Assembly: GCA_030710605.1 (NCBI GenBank)
Contig: CP092886.1
Location: 52,540,394 to 52,604,393 of the forward strand
Direction of reading: 5' to 3'
DNA length: 64,000 bases
Origin: Cordylochernes scorpioides
Lineage: Eukaryota > Arthropoda > Arachnida > Pseudoscorpiones > Chernetidae
A program made the position numbers and the translations under genes. The notes under the pieces were generated by a model. It did no database searches. It was given only the letters and a program-made list of their open reading frames with translations, and was not told the origin of the DNA. Below, piece by piece: positions 47,113-57,469 of the stretch. Numbering within the stretch: position 1 is the stretch's first letter; each line of letters opens with the position of its first letter.

Positions 47113-48890
47113 GGAGGCGAGGGATATTGTTGCTGATCAACCAATATGCCTTATTGGCGGAATGCTCGGCTCAAGAGCTTTCCAACTGTTTAGGTCTTGT
47201 TGACAGAGACCAAGAAATGGCCGAGTTGTCGGATAAAGTTTAAAATTCAAAAATTGTTAGCGTTAAAAGCAACAATGAAACAATAAAACATGCAAATTTT
47301 GCATTAAATGCTAGCATCAGCTATGCAAATTGGGCTGACCGTGTTGAGGCTTTGGAAAATATATCTATTTCCGAAGGTTACCAAAAGCTTAAAGGCGCTA
47401 AAAGAAAGGGCCGGGACTCCGAGGGCAATCCTGCTAAGATCCCAAGGCTGATAACATCCCAGCAAGGCCAAGTCAACCACCAAAAAGGTTGACAAGAGAC
47501 GCTGTAATACAGCTGAAGAACAACCGACAACAGCAGGCTCTGAGCAAGGCCAGGTCAGCGGCAGCGTCATTCGACCAATGCTGCTACATTGAATACCGCG
47601 CTGACTTTAGCCCAGTGCATTACATCAAAGCCCTGGAGAAAATGCTGGGAAAAGGCGCTGTCTTCCAGCTGATGAAGATGTCCGGCCAGGTAATGGTCGG
47701 GCTGGCCAACGTCGACTTGGCGGATTTCTTGGTTGAAGAGGGCCTCACCATCGGAACCACCTTCCTGAGAGCCTTCACAAATAGGCAAAGACCAGAAAAG
47801 ATAGTAGTGGGGAACCTCCGGCTTGCCATAAAAGACGAAGACGTCATCGCGGCGCTGCGGCCCTTCTGCAAGTTTGTCTCCCTGACCCATGTGGTAGTGT
47901 GGAGTGGTGGTTACACCTGGACCACCGACAACAGGGAGGCCTTAATCCTTTCAAATTATGATTTAAACTTCACCAGCTTCCTGTAAAGCTGGTTATCATC
48001 TCGAAAGGCAAATTGCCGCCTGCCTACATCACCTACGGCTTTAGGTGTAGCAAATGCTACTGTCAAGGGCATCGGCGAGCCACCTGCCCCCTTGGAAAAA
48101 TGGAGGACGCCATCAAGACCCCCGGCAGGGCCCGGTGTCGAAGCCTCCCTCCTCAAAGCCCACTCCCTCCAACAACTCCGCCCTCCCTACATCAGCCGCG
48201 GAGTTACCTGCGCCCATAAAGCAGGTCCCGTTAACACCCTACAGACCTGCCGCGTCTTCGCCCGGGGTGAAAATTCCTGTCCATTCCCAAGAGACTCCAA
48301 CCCCTGAGCTTCCTGTTCCAGCGTCGAACACCAGCCGGTTGCTGTCACGACGAGAGCCCTCGAACATTGCTGAGTCAACGGCGGCTACTGAAAAAGAAGT
48401 TCAAGTCATGACTGCATCGTCCATCCAGGCATCTACACCCGTGGCCCAAGTCATGCGTCCCTCTCGAATCTCTCGAGAAGCTCGAGGAAGAGTTGGTGAA
48501 CCTCTATTTTAGGATAGACGGATATTCTTTCCTATCCTCCATCTATGGAGAGGTTTCTGAGGATATAGTACTGGGGGCGATCCTATGTCTCCCTGAGAGG
48601 AAGCAACTCCTCAGGCAGCTCTCGCCATAAAACAAGATAATTATGTGCGAATTCTTCAACATGGCAATTGAGAATGTTGGGGACAACACCTCCATTATGG
48701 CCAAGCGCCTATCCGGACTCGGGGCGGCTTGTAGCCCTTGATGTAATCTAGACGTCTCTAGGGGAAGGCCTCGAATCTGATGTAATGTATATATTTAATT
48801 ATAATGCTGGTAGCTGTAATTTTGTAACTTTGTTTTGATGTTGACTGGAAATCAATAAAGTATGTTTCAATCTCTCTCTCTCTCTAGGAT
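47113..48890 (+). pseudogene. Gag-like ORF1 retroelement, broken
   Basis: An ATG at 47113 (MEARDIVADQPICLIGG) starts a frame broken by shifts. A helical, charged stretch follows (LVDRDQEMAELSDKV; NWADRVEALENISISEGYQK). The longest frame (47489-47986) contains RPEKIVVGNLRLAIKDED, resembling the fold before zinc knuckles in LINE gag-like proteins. After a +1 shift comes a CCHC knuckle, CSKCYCQGHRRATC (about 48048-48090), then a proline/serine-rich region to 48512. A short acidic-hydrophobic C-terminal segment (48480-48740) resembles the 6895-7330 peptide. The 3' end has AATAAAG and a (CT)n tail. No ORF2 (endonuclease/RT) is present. The protein would bind element RNA; at least three shifts or stops make it non-functional. 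Confidence 0.7.
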
Positions 48891-49195
48891 AAATATAAGG
48901 TGATTTTACTCTCAATCGGTTACAACATGTGCGTATAGATATTTGCGATATTAGAAAGTGATTTTCCTCAATCTGTCGCAACATGTAATCACCGATATCT
49001 AGGATATGGAAGAAGGTGATTCTACTTCACCTATTACATGAGGAGTACCGAAATCTAAAATAGAAGTAAATGATTTTAATTCACTGATTACATATGAGTA
49101 AAGATGTCTAGGATATAAGAAGGAAATTTTACTCTATTGATTATAGAATGCGAGTTCTGATATATCTAGGATATATGAAAGTAATTTTGACACAG
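48888..49195 (+). repeat. Degenerate minisatellite (about 56-bp unit)
   Basis: ATCTAGGATAT-like words recur at about 48888, 48938, 49000, 49053, 49109 and 49166, each followed by AAGGTGATTTTACTC and a GATTACAACATG-like stretch. It directly abuts the (CT)n tail of the ORF1 element. Confidence 0.7.
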
Positions 49196-49437
49196 AAGAG
49201 GAATAACGTCGGTTTAGCTGAAAACGTTTCCAATCTGTAAGCGGAAGCTTCTTTCGAAGGTTGACCCGACTCTAACGCAGGAAACCATTGTATAATCATA
49301 AGTCGATTCGTAAAATAATCCCTTGAATCAATATTAAAATATTAGAGATTTTAAATTAAAAAAAAATATATATATATAAAAAACTTTTCACCGGAGGCTT
49401 AATGTTCTTCTTTTAATAGAATCATTGAGTGTTGATC

Positions 49438-49537
49438 NNNNNNNNNNNNNNNNNNNNNNNNNNNNNNNNNNNNNNNNNNNNNNNNNNNNNNNNNNNNNNN
49501 NNNNNNNNNNNNNNNNNNNNNNNNNNNNNNNNNNNNN
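49438..49537. other. Assembly gap (100 N)
   Basis: Second placeholder gap of exactly 100 N. The sequence between the two gaps (21399-49437) is therefore one contig that contains the whole right arm plus its flank. Confidence 0.99.
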
Positions 49538-50980
49538 GAACCGTTATTTTGAAGTATCATTGGAGCTACATTTGCGTAACGAGAAGAATCACATATATAC
49601 TTCACCGTTTTACTTCCGACAAGAAAGAGATTCTTTCTGACAACCGACACATTTTAGCTCAAGGATTGGACAATGAGGTAACCGCTCTGAGTTAATAACG
49701 AAACAAAATTTACACCATAAAGCAATGGTGCCATTCAGGAAGTTTGCACCTAGACTGATTCTTCAGTAATTTCTTAAAGAAGCCGAAGCAATAAGAGAGT
49801 TAAAGTGCTGTAATAAAATCGATGATATTTTCCTGAAGATAAACAATCTTAACAACAACAATCCCGTCTACAAGTTAAAGCGACCGAGAAGCTTCATAAA
49901 TTGAATTCTTTATCCGTATATACATATATATATATATATATTTGTCTATTTTTCGCCTACTAATTACAACATTTCTAAACATTTGACATCTCATTGCCTG
50001 AGAAAAACATCAAAAACTAAGGAGATGCCAAAAATTCGTTTTTGAATTTATCCTCTTTAGAAATATAGAAATACCAGATCTCGGTATATAAAAAAAACTC
50101 ATCTCTCATCCGCAAAAAAAGGTTAAGAAGATTCAAATGGTTTCATCTATATTATTACATTTTGTTCAAATTGGAATATCGATTTTGAGGGAGTCGTTCA
50201 AACAAAATTGACCATCATACTTTAACCAATCTAATAATAACAGTTTTCTTAACATTTACAATTTATATCGATCTTTCTCTTTGATTAAAATAGAATCAAG
50301 ATTTACACGAATGCAATTTTAAAGTCAGGTACGATATCCCAAATAGAGAGAATATATTTTAAAATTTATCTTAGTCTGACGACCTTTTATTTTCAATTCA
50401 TATATAATCCTGGCATGAATTTTTTTAATGGCTAATACCAGAACGCAAAAGAAAATACACTTATCTCAAATGTCAGCTTCTTTTTATGACAATCCTATTT
50501 TAATAAAAATAGTCATTGCAATAAAAACAACCTAATCCCCATTTATTATATAAATTTAGGGATTTATTTATGGATTTCTCCATTTTCGAAAAATTATTTT
50601 CCAGCATTCGACAAATTTTTTAAATTCTTTTTATATACGTTTTCTTCTTATATGGGTATCCATTCTTTAATATTGTTGAAGGGATTATCCCATAATATCT
50701 GAATTATATTTCCATCTAAATTTATTTTTAGACTTCTTTTTAGAAAATAAAACCTAAAGGTGCATGGATCAGTAGAATATGGCAAGTTATCTACCAATCA
50801 CACCAAGGTTTTCTCTTATTATCTTGAGTATTAAATATGGTAACGATAAACACTTCAGAAGCTACCTTCGACTGGTCGGCAGTTTTAAGTCTTTTTTTTT
50901 TTTCGTAAAGGAGGATCAACGAGATTTTAGGTTGTTATCGGTATAGGCAATAGATTTCCTGATAATGATCAAAATAAATA
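49538..50980. other. No gene or repeat recognised
   Basis: AT-rich sequence after the second gap with only short open frames. Confidence 0.5.
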
Positions 50981-50984
50981 TATA

Positions 50985-51175
50985 TATATAAATAAAGAAG
51001 GCATCTCCTGACCACGAGCACATGTGCTTTTTAGATGGCAGAGCGCCATCTAGTGGAGCAAAAATAAGCTAAACGCTTATTTAGCTTGCTCCGTCAGGAG
51101 ATGCCTTCTTTATTTTTAATATCAACACCTGACCCACTTATCTTTTATTTTTTTCAATTGTTTTTTCATATATAT
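50985..51175. mobile_element. CACATGTG-family foldback MITE
   Basis: AAATAAAGAAGGCATCTCCT, GACCACGAGCACATGTGCTT and GGCAGAGCGCCATCTAGTGG, then AAGCTAAACGCTTATTTAGC at the turn and a partial second arm ending AACACCTGACCCACTTAT. The second arm lacks the CACATGTG part. Confidence 0.8.
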
Positions 51176-51489
51176 ATAAATTAGGAAAAATAAATCTCCT
51201 GGACGTGCAACTAAATTTTGGTAATGCTTACACCATTTTTATTTATTTATTTCAATTCAAAAATCTATGTCCCCCTAGGGACACTTGCGCTAAATGTACA
51301 TACAAATATAACAAAGAAAATATTCAACATGGAAAGATACACACAGAAAGCGACTTAGAAAGATTCATAAATATTATTTACATATAGATATATTCTTTGA
51401 ATTTTATTTACAGTTACATCATTAAATTAAAAAATATATACATATATACACACATATACACGCATACACCTATATATTGTTTACAACCA

Positions 51490-51985
51490 CAAGATATGTC
51501 TTACGCCATCTATCGGAGTAAATTATAACTCATCATTATTTATCTAATATATCTATAACAATACTCTCTCTCTCTTAATCTATCATGAAATTTTGCTAAT
51601 TTTCTAATGCTTACGCCATCTATAGGAGTAAATTATAACTCATCATTATTTATCTAATATATCTATAACAATATATACTCTCTCTATCTTAATCTATCAT
51701 GAAATTTTGCTAATTTTCTAATGCTTACGCCATCTATCGGAGTAAATTATAACTCATCATTATTTATCTAATATATCTATAACAATACTCTCTCTCTCTT
51801 AATCTATCATGAAATTTTGCTAATTTTCTAATGGTTACGCCATCTATCGGAGTAAATTATGACTCATCATTATTTATCTAATATATCTATAACAATACTC
51901 TCTCTCTCTTAATCTATCATGAAATTTTGCTAATTTTCTAATGCTTACTCCATCTATCGGAGTAAATTATAACTCATCATTATTT
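51490..51985 (+). repeat. 110-bp tandem array, left part (5 units)
   Basis: TTACGCCATCTATCGGAGTA recurs at about 51501, 51611, 51725, 51835 and 51945 (one unit reads TATAGGAGTA). Each unit also has a (CT)n run and ATCATGAAATTTTGC. The array resumes at 58205. Confidence 0.9.
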
Positions 51986-51989
51986 ATAT

Positions 51990-52163
51990 TGTCAGAAGAA
52001 CATATTTTCCTGTTATTCCCTCCTAACTTGGCTAGTAGGACCGGTCGGGACAACAGCGGCGCCACGAGGAATGGAACGTGATGGCTCGCGCCGCGTGAAG
52101 AACAGTATACGCCTCTCGCTCGAACTCTTGAGTCGACTCGGCGCATGTATATCATAACGCTTA
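51990..52163 (+). mobile_element. GC-core foldback, left piece
   Basis: AACTTGGCTAGTAGGACCGG, GACAACAGCGGCGCCACG, ACTCTTGAGTCGACTCGGCG: the arm that pairs in reverse complement with 58040-58203. Inserted in the 110-bp array. Confidence 0.8.
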
Positions 52164-52390
52164 TGTCTCTATATATAAAAGTCAATGTCTGTCTGTTTCG
52201 AGATAAACTCAAAAACTACTGAACCAATTGGTACCAAATTCTGCTGTCGCTTTTTATAAACCTGAGGAAAATTTTCGGCTACATTTTGATTAGTATTTTT
52301 GGCTATTTCTTTTTTTTTTCATTTGAAAAACTTTTTTTACGCGGAGTAATCCGAAATGGAATGAATACCCAAATATGGCCATTTTTATAA

Positions 52391-52461
52391 GCATCGGTGG
52401 TTCAGTGGTAGAATGCTCGCCTGCAACGCGGGCGGCCCGGGTTCGATTGCCGGCCGATGCA
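52391..52461 (+). tRNA. tRNA-Gly-like sequence, probable pseudogene
   Basis: A 71-nt cloverleaf closes: acceptor GCATCGG/CCGATGC, D arm with GGTTCAGTGGTAGA, anticodon stem CTCGC/GCGGG, T arm with GGTTCGATT. The body is that of tRNA-Gly(GCC), but the anticodon loop reads CTGCAAC, giving GCA (a cysteine anticodon). The last T-stem pair is lost because C61 is G. It is followed by a T run suited to pol III termination. It lies inside Helitron sequence, so it may be a captured tRNA or SINE head. Confidence 0.6.
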
Positions 52462-52516
52462 TTTTTTTTTTTACAATTTTTAAAACTCATTTATATTATA
52501 TATAATATTAATATAT

Positions 52517-52857
52517 TGTTGCACCAGGTTGCGGCTTGGCAGACTCTTCAGCCTTGATTCTCTCCTGTGCTGGGTCTTGCATCTTACCAGAGCGGGTTTC
52601 AACCATCCTACAAATTTATAAAAGGGAATAATGAGATAAGTCTACTTTAAGTAGCCTCCAGAATAATCTATTTATTTTCACACATCAAAGAGAGCAGTGA
52701 AGTTACAGTGTACCTAAATACAAATGATAATAATCTAAATAATCTGTTTTAAATAAATATCATATAATATTTTATATAAAAATAAATAAATATATAATTT
52801 AAATTTCAAATATATTAAAAATAATATAAGAAATACGCCATTAATCATGATGTAACA
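52517..52857 (-). repeat. 3' LTR of the gypsy element
   Basis: Near-identical to the 5' LTR. The pol stop codon (52843-52841) lies 17 bases inside it. Confidence 0.95.
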
Positions 52858-55800
52858 CTTCCCCCTCTCCAGAGGTCGTCACGTCCTCGTGATTGACCTC
52901 ATCAATTCTTTCAAAATAGGGTTTGATTCTTGAGACATGGACAATCAATGGGTCTTGGCCAGGATTATCTTTTGGTTCAATTAAGTAATTTACGTTGGAC
53001 AGCTTCTTTAATATTCTATATGGGCCAAAATATTTTCTCAGTAGTTTCTCACACTTTCCTATTTTCCTAATTGGTGTCCAAACTGCTACTAATTCTCCTG
53101 GTTCGTAGCTTCTTTCCATGTGTTTCTTGTGATAGTTCTTTTTCATTCTTTCTTGAGTCTTTATTGTGTTGTTAATAACTAATTTTCTTGTTCTGTTTAT
53201 TTTGTCTAAGTGATGTTTTATGTATTCATCATAATCATCCTTGTCAATGTCCACCGAGATATTCCTGTCGTCCAAAAGAGACGTGGGTTCTCTTCCAAAC
53301 ATCAGGAAAAAGGGAGAATATCCTGTGGTTTCCTGAATTGTAGTATTGTAAGCGTGAGTGATGAATGGGAGTATTTCGTCCCAATTCTTCTGATCAGTGT
53401 TCACATACATACTGAGCATATTGATCAATGTTCTATTTAACCGCTCTGTCAATCCATTAGTCTGGGGATGATAGCTCGTTGTGAAACAATGTTTAATCTT
53501 GCACGTTTTCATCACCTCTTTCATTAAATTACTGGTAAATTGAGAGCCTCTGTCACTAATAAGATATTGTGGGGCTCCGTGCCGGAGAAAAATATCCTCT
53601 ACTAGAAATTTAGAAACTTCTTTCACTGTTGCTTCCGAGACTGCTCTTGTTTCTGCATATCTAGTGTAGTAGTCCGTAAGCACGATTATCCATTTTTTCC
53701 TGTTTTTCGTAGATGGCAGTGGACCAACAAAGTCAATTCCAATTCTTTCGAAAGGAAAGTTGGCTGGGGGGATGGGCTGTAGTAGTCCAGAAGGTAATTG
53801 GTTTGAGCCTTTCCTACTTTGGCAAAGGTGACACGTCTTAACGAATTCTGAGACATCCTTTAGCATGGATGGCCAAAAGTATTTACTTTTTATTCGGTAC
53901 ATGGTTCTGGCGACGCCCAGATGGCCATTCGACATATGATTGTGATATTCTTTCATAATTTCTCTCTTTTTCTTCTCTGGAACCACAAGCAACCACGCCC
54001 TGCCTTCAGGGTTCGGGTTTTTCTTAAAGAGGCATCCATCTTCTTCTTTAAAGTTTTGCGCAATTGATCGCCTGCTTCCATTAAGGTTTTTCTTAACACT
54101 TTCGATAAATTTATCCTCTTCGTCTGTTATTTGATTTAAAAATAGCCTTTCAAAATCCTCATCCCAATCAGTTTCTGGTAAGGGTCCCCTAGATAAGCCA
54201 TCGGCGTCCAGATGCTTCTTTCCTGATTTATGTATTATATCGAAGTCATATTCTTGAATTTTCAATGCCCATCTTGCCAATCGACCTGTTGGATCCTTCA
54301 AGTTTTTGAGCCACCATAAGGCGTGATGGTCTGTTACTATTTTAAAGTGTCTTCCATAAAGGTAGGGTCGTAATTTTGACATTGACCAGACAACGGCCAG
54401 GCATTCTTTTTCAGTGGTTGAATAATTTTGCTCCGCTTTACTTAGGGTACGACTCAAATATGAGATCACCTTCTCTTCCCCACCGATGTCTTTGACAAGA
54501 GTTGCACCTATGCCGATGTTGGACGCATCAGTATGAATATAAGTAGGCGCATTTGGATTGAAGTGCTCTAAGATTGGTGGACTTAATAGTGCTGTTTTTA
54601 GGGTTTGAAACGCTTCCTCTTGCCTTTCTGTCCAGGTAAATGCTACACTTTTTTTAATAAGGTTGGTCAAAGGGTCAGCAATTTTTGAGAAATCTTTGAT
54701 AAATTTTCTATAATATGAGCACATTCCCAAAAATGATTGTACTTCTTTGACCTTTGTGGGCCGAGGAAAATTTCTGATAGCTCTGATGTTATGTTCCGCG
54801 GGTTTTATACCATGTTTGCTCGTTATATAGCCGAGAATCTCCAATTCCTCAAAAACAAATCGACATTTTTTGTCGTTTAATCTTAAATTAGATTCACGAA
54901 AACATCTAAAAACAGCTTCGAGTCTTTTGAGGTGCGTTGGAAAATCCGGGCTATATATGATAACATCATCCAGATAACACAAACAAATTTGCCATCTCAG
55001 ATTTCCAAGCATATTCTCCATATTTCTCTCAAAGGTAGCAGGCGCGTTACAACGTCCAAAAGGCATCACGTTGAATTCATATAATCCATGCGCTGTAGTG
55101 AAAGCTGTTTTCTCTTTATCTCTTTCTTCGACTTCAACTTGCCAATATCCAGATCTGAGGTCTATTGCTGAGAAGTATCTAGACCCTTGGAGAGTATCCA
55201 TAACTTCGTCTATTCTAGGGATCGGATAGACATCTTTTACTGTCACATTATTCAGTTTTCTGTAGTCCACACAAAATCTGTATTTACCATCTCGCTTCTT
55301 GACCAATATCACTGGAAAAGACCAGGGACTAGAAGATGGCCTAATTATGCCTTCTGTAAGCATCTCGTCAATTTGCTCTTTTATAATATCTCGCTCTTTA
55401 ACACTTACCCTGTAAGGCTTGTGTTTAATTGGCTTCGCGTCTTCTGTGTCTATCCGATGTTTTGCCAAATTGGTTCTCCCTAATCTCGACGAAAACAGAT
55501 CTCCATACCTTTCTAAAACTTGTTTTAACTCCTTCTGTTCCTTTGGTGAAAGATTTTCGTTTATTTGGAATCTAGGTTCTTCGTTCTCTTCTACCTCTCT
55601 TTCTCGATTCACATTTATTTTCGCTGGACTACTTCCAAAAGCCAATGTTTGGTTTTTCATTATTTTTAACGGTCGAGGATACGGATTAGTTATCCAGATG
55701 TGTGTTTCCCTATTTATAACATTGATCAAGCTTCTTGCTAGACGAAGTCCATTTGTTTGAAACATTTTGCTGCTCTCCTCGATAATATATTCCCCATCCT

Positions 55801-56248
55801 CTGTTTCTACCAAAGCCTCGATCAGTTTAATGGAACATTCCGGTACAATGGAATCCTTGGCACTCTTTATTTTCAACATTTCAAAATTGCTTTCGTCATG
55901 ATTATTCGTCAAATCGTATTTTATAGTTTCTTGCTTACAATCTATTTTCGCGTTCATTTTCTTAAGGAAATCTCTTCCAAGAATTAATGTCCGTAAATGC
56001 GTTTTCAATATCACAAATTTGTGTGATAATGTTTCGTCATCAATTTTTATATTTAAAAATATACTTCCTACCATGTCTAATTTTTTTCCATCGGGTCCTG
56101 CACAAGTTTTTGCGAGTTTATTTATAACATGGCCTGTGTTAAGAGCTGTACTAAGGTCGACCACTGAAAGATAAGCGCCTGTATCAATCAAAGCTTCGCA
56201 GATACCGATTCTATCCACGTTAATGTTCATTTTATATTTGGGGTCCAA
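52841..56248 (-). CDS. pol: pol polyprotein of the Ty3/gypsy element (protease-RT-RNase H-integrase)
   Basis: A single open frame of 1135 codons on the minus strand; the first ATG is at 56230 (codon 7), the frame itself opening at about 56251. Domains in order: retropepsin with IDTG (D22); reverse transcriptase with CVDYRKLNN, FGRCNAPATF and YLDD (from Y425); RNase H with TDASN (T573); integrase zinc finger (HNHMSNGHLG ... CHLCQS) and a DD35E core with D839 in GIDFVG, D899 in SDRGSQF and E935 in TERLNR; then a C-terminal GPY-like region (RKYFGPYRI). All catalytic residues appear present. It starts 50 bases after the gag stop with no overlap, so pol is not reached by a simple frameshift. The stop lies inside the 3' LTR. 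Confidence 0.97.
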   Translation of the reverse strand: MDPKYKMNINVDRIGICEALIDTGAYLSVVDLSTALNTGHVINKLAKTCAGPDGKKLDMVGSIFLNIKIDDETLSHKFVILKTHLRTLILGRDFLKKMNAKIDCKQETIKYDLTNNHDESNFEMLKIKSAKDSIVPECSIKLIEALVETEDGEYIIEESSKMFQTNGLRLARSLINVINRETHIWITNPYPRPLKIMKNQTLAFGSSPAKINVNREREVEENEEPRFQINENLSPKEQKELKQVLERYGDLFSSRLGRTNLAKHRIDTEDAKPIKHKPYRVSVKERDIIKEQIDEMLTEGIIRPSSSPWSFPVILVKKRDGKYRFCVDYRKLNNVTVKDVYPIPRIDEVMDTLQGSRYFSAIDLRSGYWQVEVEERDKEKTAFTTAHGLYEFNVMPFGRCNAPATFERNMENMLGNLRWQICLCYLDDVIIYSPDFPTHLKRLEAVFRCFRESNLRLNDKKCRFVFEELEILGYITSKHGIKPAEHNIRAIRNFPRPTKVKEVQSFLGMCSYYRKFIKDFSKIADPLTNLIKKSVAFTWTERQEEAFQTLKTALLSPPILEHFNPNAPTYIHTDASNIGIGATLVKDIGGEEKVISYLSRTLSKAEQNYSTTEKECLAVVWSMSKLRPYLYGRHFKIVTDHHALWWLKNLKDPTGRLARWALKIQEYDFDIIHKSGKKHLDADGLSRGPLPETDWDEDFERLFLNQITDEEDKFIESVKKNLNGSRRSIAQNFKEEDGCLFKKNPNPEGRAWLLVVPEKKKREIMKEYHNHMSNGHLGVARTMYRIKSKYFWPSMLKDVSEFVKTCHLCQSRKGSNQLPSGLLQPIPPANFPFERIGIDFVGPLPSTKNRKKWIIVLTDYYTRYAETRAVSEATVKEVSKFLVEDIFLRHGAPQYLISDRGSQFTSNLMKEVMKTCKIKHCFTTSYHPQTNGLTERLNRTLINMLSMYVNTDQKNWDEILPFITHAYNTTIQETTGYSPFFLMFGREPTSLLDDRNISVDIDKDDYDEYIKHHLDKINRTRKLVINNTIKTQERMKKNYHKKHMERSYEPGELVAVWTPIRKIGKCEKLLRKYFGPYRILKKLSNVNYLIEPKDNPGQDPLIVHVSRIKPYFERIDEVNHEDVTTSGEGEVLHHD
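52858..52872 (-). promoter_or_regulatory. Polypurine tract of the gypsy element
   Basis: Immediately before the 3' LTR the element strand reads GGAGAGGGGGAAG, the expected plus-strand primer. It also encodes the last pol residues. Confidence 0.85.
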
Positions 56249-56303
56249 CTTTTAATTCCATTTATGGTCGACTTGCTTTGATTGACGGACTCAGGCGCGA
56301 TGC

Positions 56304-57469
56304 TTAGTTTAAATCTTCTAATGCGGCATATCTATTCCTTGTAGGGATACTCGAGTACGGGCTATTACTTACGTCAGCGTAGAGCAGAGGTCTCGACTTC
56401 TCAGTTCCATTATCCATTCGGATTTCTTCTTCGACCTTGTCTTGTGTAACTATGGGGTCCTCTTCCACAATTCTTACAAACCTGACTCTGCAATACCGCG
56501 CTACGTGTCCTGGCTTGTTACATTTGAAACATATTGGTCTCCCGTCTTCTGTCCTATTCCTGTTTGAATTTGGACTCTTATTGTATGTCTTACTTGGGTA
56601 AACCGGCTTTGGCTCAGGATTGGGAGTGTAAGGTCGTCTAGGGGCAGGTACCTGGGGCAGAGGCTTGTTCTGGTAGTACCTCGGAGTGGGGGCCTGGGGC
56701 TTGGAGGTGTTCTGGTAGTACCTCGGAGCGGGGGGCCTGGGGCTTGGAGGTGTTCTGGTATGGTCTTCTGAACGACGGAGCGTTCTTCCATTGCTCTTGA
56801 TGATGGGGACGAGGAGAGCGTGGTCCATTATAAAGAGCTTTTGATTTTTCTACACGTTCTTGGTAATTCTTTTCGAATAAATCCAGCTTTTTACAAATTT
56901 CAAGAAGTTCATTGGTATTTTTAGGAGGGTCTAGGTGAAGGGCAAAAGAGTATTCTTTCTTTAACCCTCCAATAACCCAGTTTATTTTAGTCTCTTCTTC
57001 CATTTGGGGGTCGACCTTGTTGCACAGTACAAGGATATCCTCTGCGAACCTGATTGCAGGTTCATTCCACTGTTGTATCCTGTTTAATCTCATCCTCATT
57101 TCTTCTTTGTTGGCGTCTGAGGCAAAATCCTCAATTAGGCGGCTCTTGAAATTTTCCCAGCTGGTGAAACTTACTTTGTGTAGGTTCAGCCAGGTTTTGG
57201 CGCTACCAATCATATTCATGGCAGCATAACGGGAGATAATGTAGTCCTGCCCAATGGTACAGGAAGCCAATTTCTTCAAGAGATTCAATCCATGGGCGAG
57301 GGTCTTCTGTTCCATCATACTTGGGGATGTCGATGTTGGGATTCAGGACAACTGGGTCGGAACTAGCATCTCCACCAATTGTTGCACCAGGTTGCGGCTT
57401 GGCAGACTCTTCAGCCTTGATTCTCTCCTGTGCTGGGTCTTGCATCTTACCAGAGCGGGTTTCAACCAT
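56304..57469 (-). pseudogene. gag of the gypsy element, with two frameshifts
   Basis: Gag would form the particle and bind element RNA. The ATG at 57469 lies in the 5' LTR (MVETRSGKMQ). The first frame runs through PKYDGTEDPRPWIESLEEI, the usual start of a gypsy gag core, then loses homology near 57245. A second frame (57318-56638) carries the core (AKTWLNLHKVSFTSWENFKS; INWVIGGLKKEYS). A third frame (56828-56304) follows a break near 56755 and has a proline-rich repeat region and a CCHC zinc knuckle, CFKCNKPGHVARYC (about 56489-56531). The breaks could be real decay or sequencing error, since pol is intact. A short direct repeat (56670-56760) around the second break makes slippage likely. 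Confidence 0.85.
57362..57377 (-). promoter_or_regulatory. Candidate tRNA primer-binding site
   Basis: Two bases after the 5' LTR the element strand reads TGGTGGAGATGC, complementary to a tRNA ending GCATCTCCACCA. The tRNA identity is not assigned. The site is simultaneously gag coding sequence. Confidence 0.6.

Noticed and set aside
47567..47890. Minus-strand frames of 83-107 codons opposite the ORF1 element
   Set aside because: They overlap the gag-like frame on the other strand and show no domain of their own.
51205..51387. 60-codon frame with a DTCAKC motif resembling transposase cysteine clusters
   Set aside because: Too short, no second motif, no flanking element ends.
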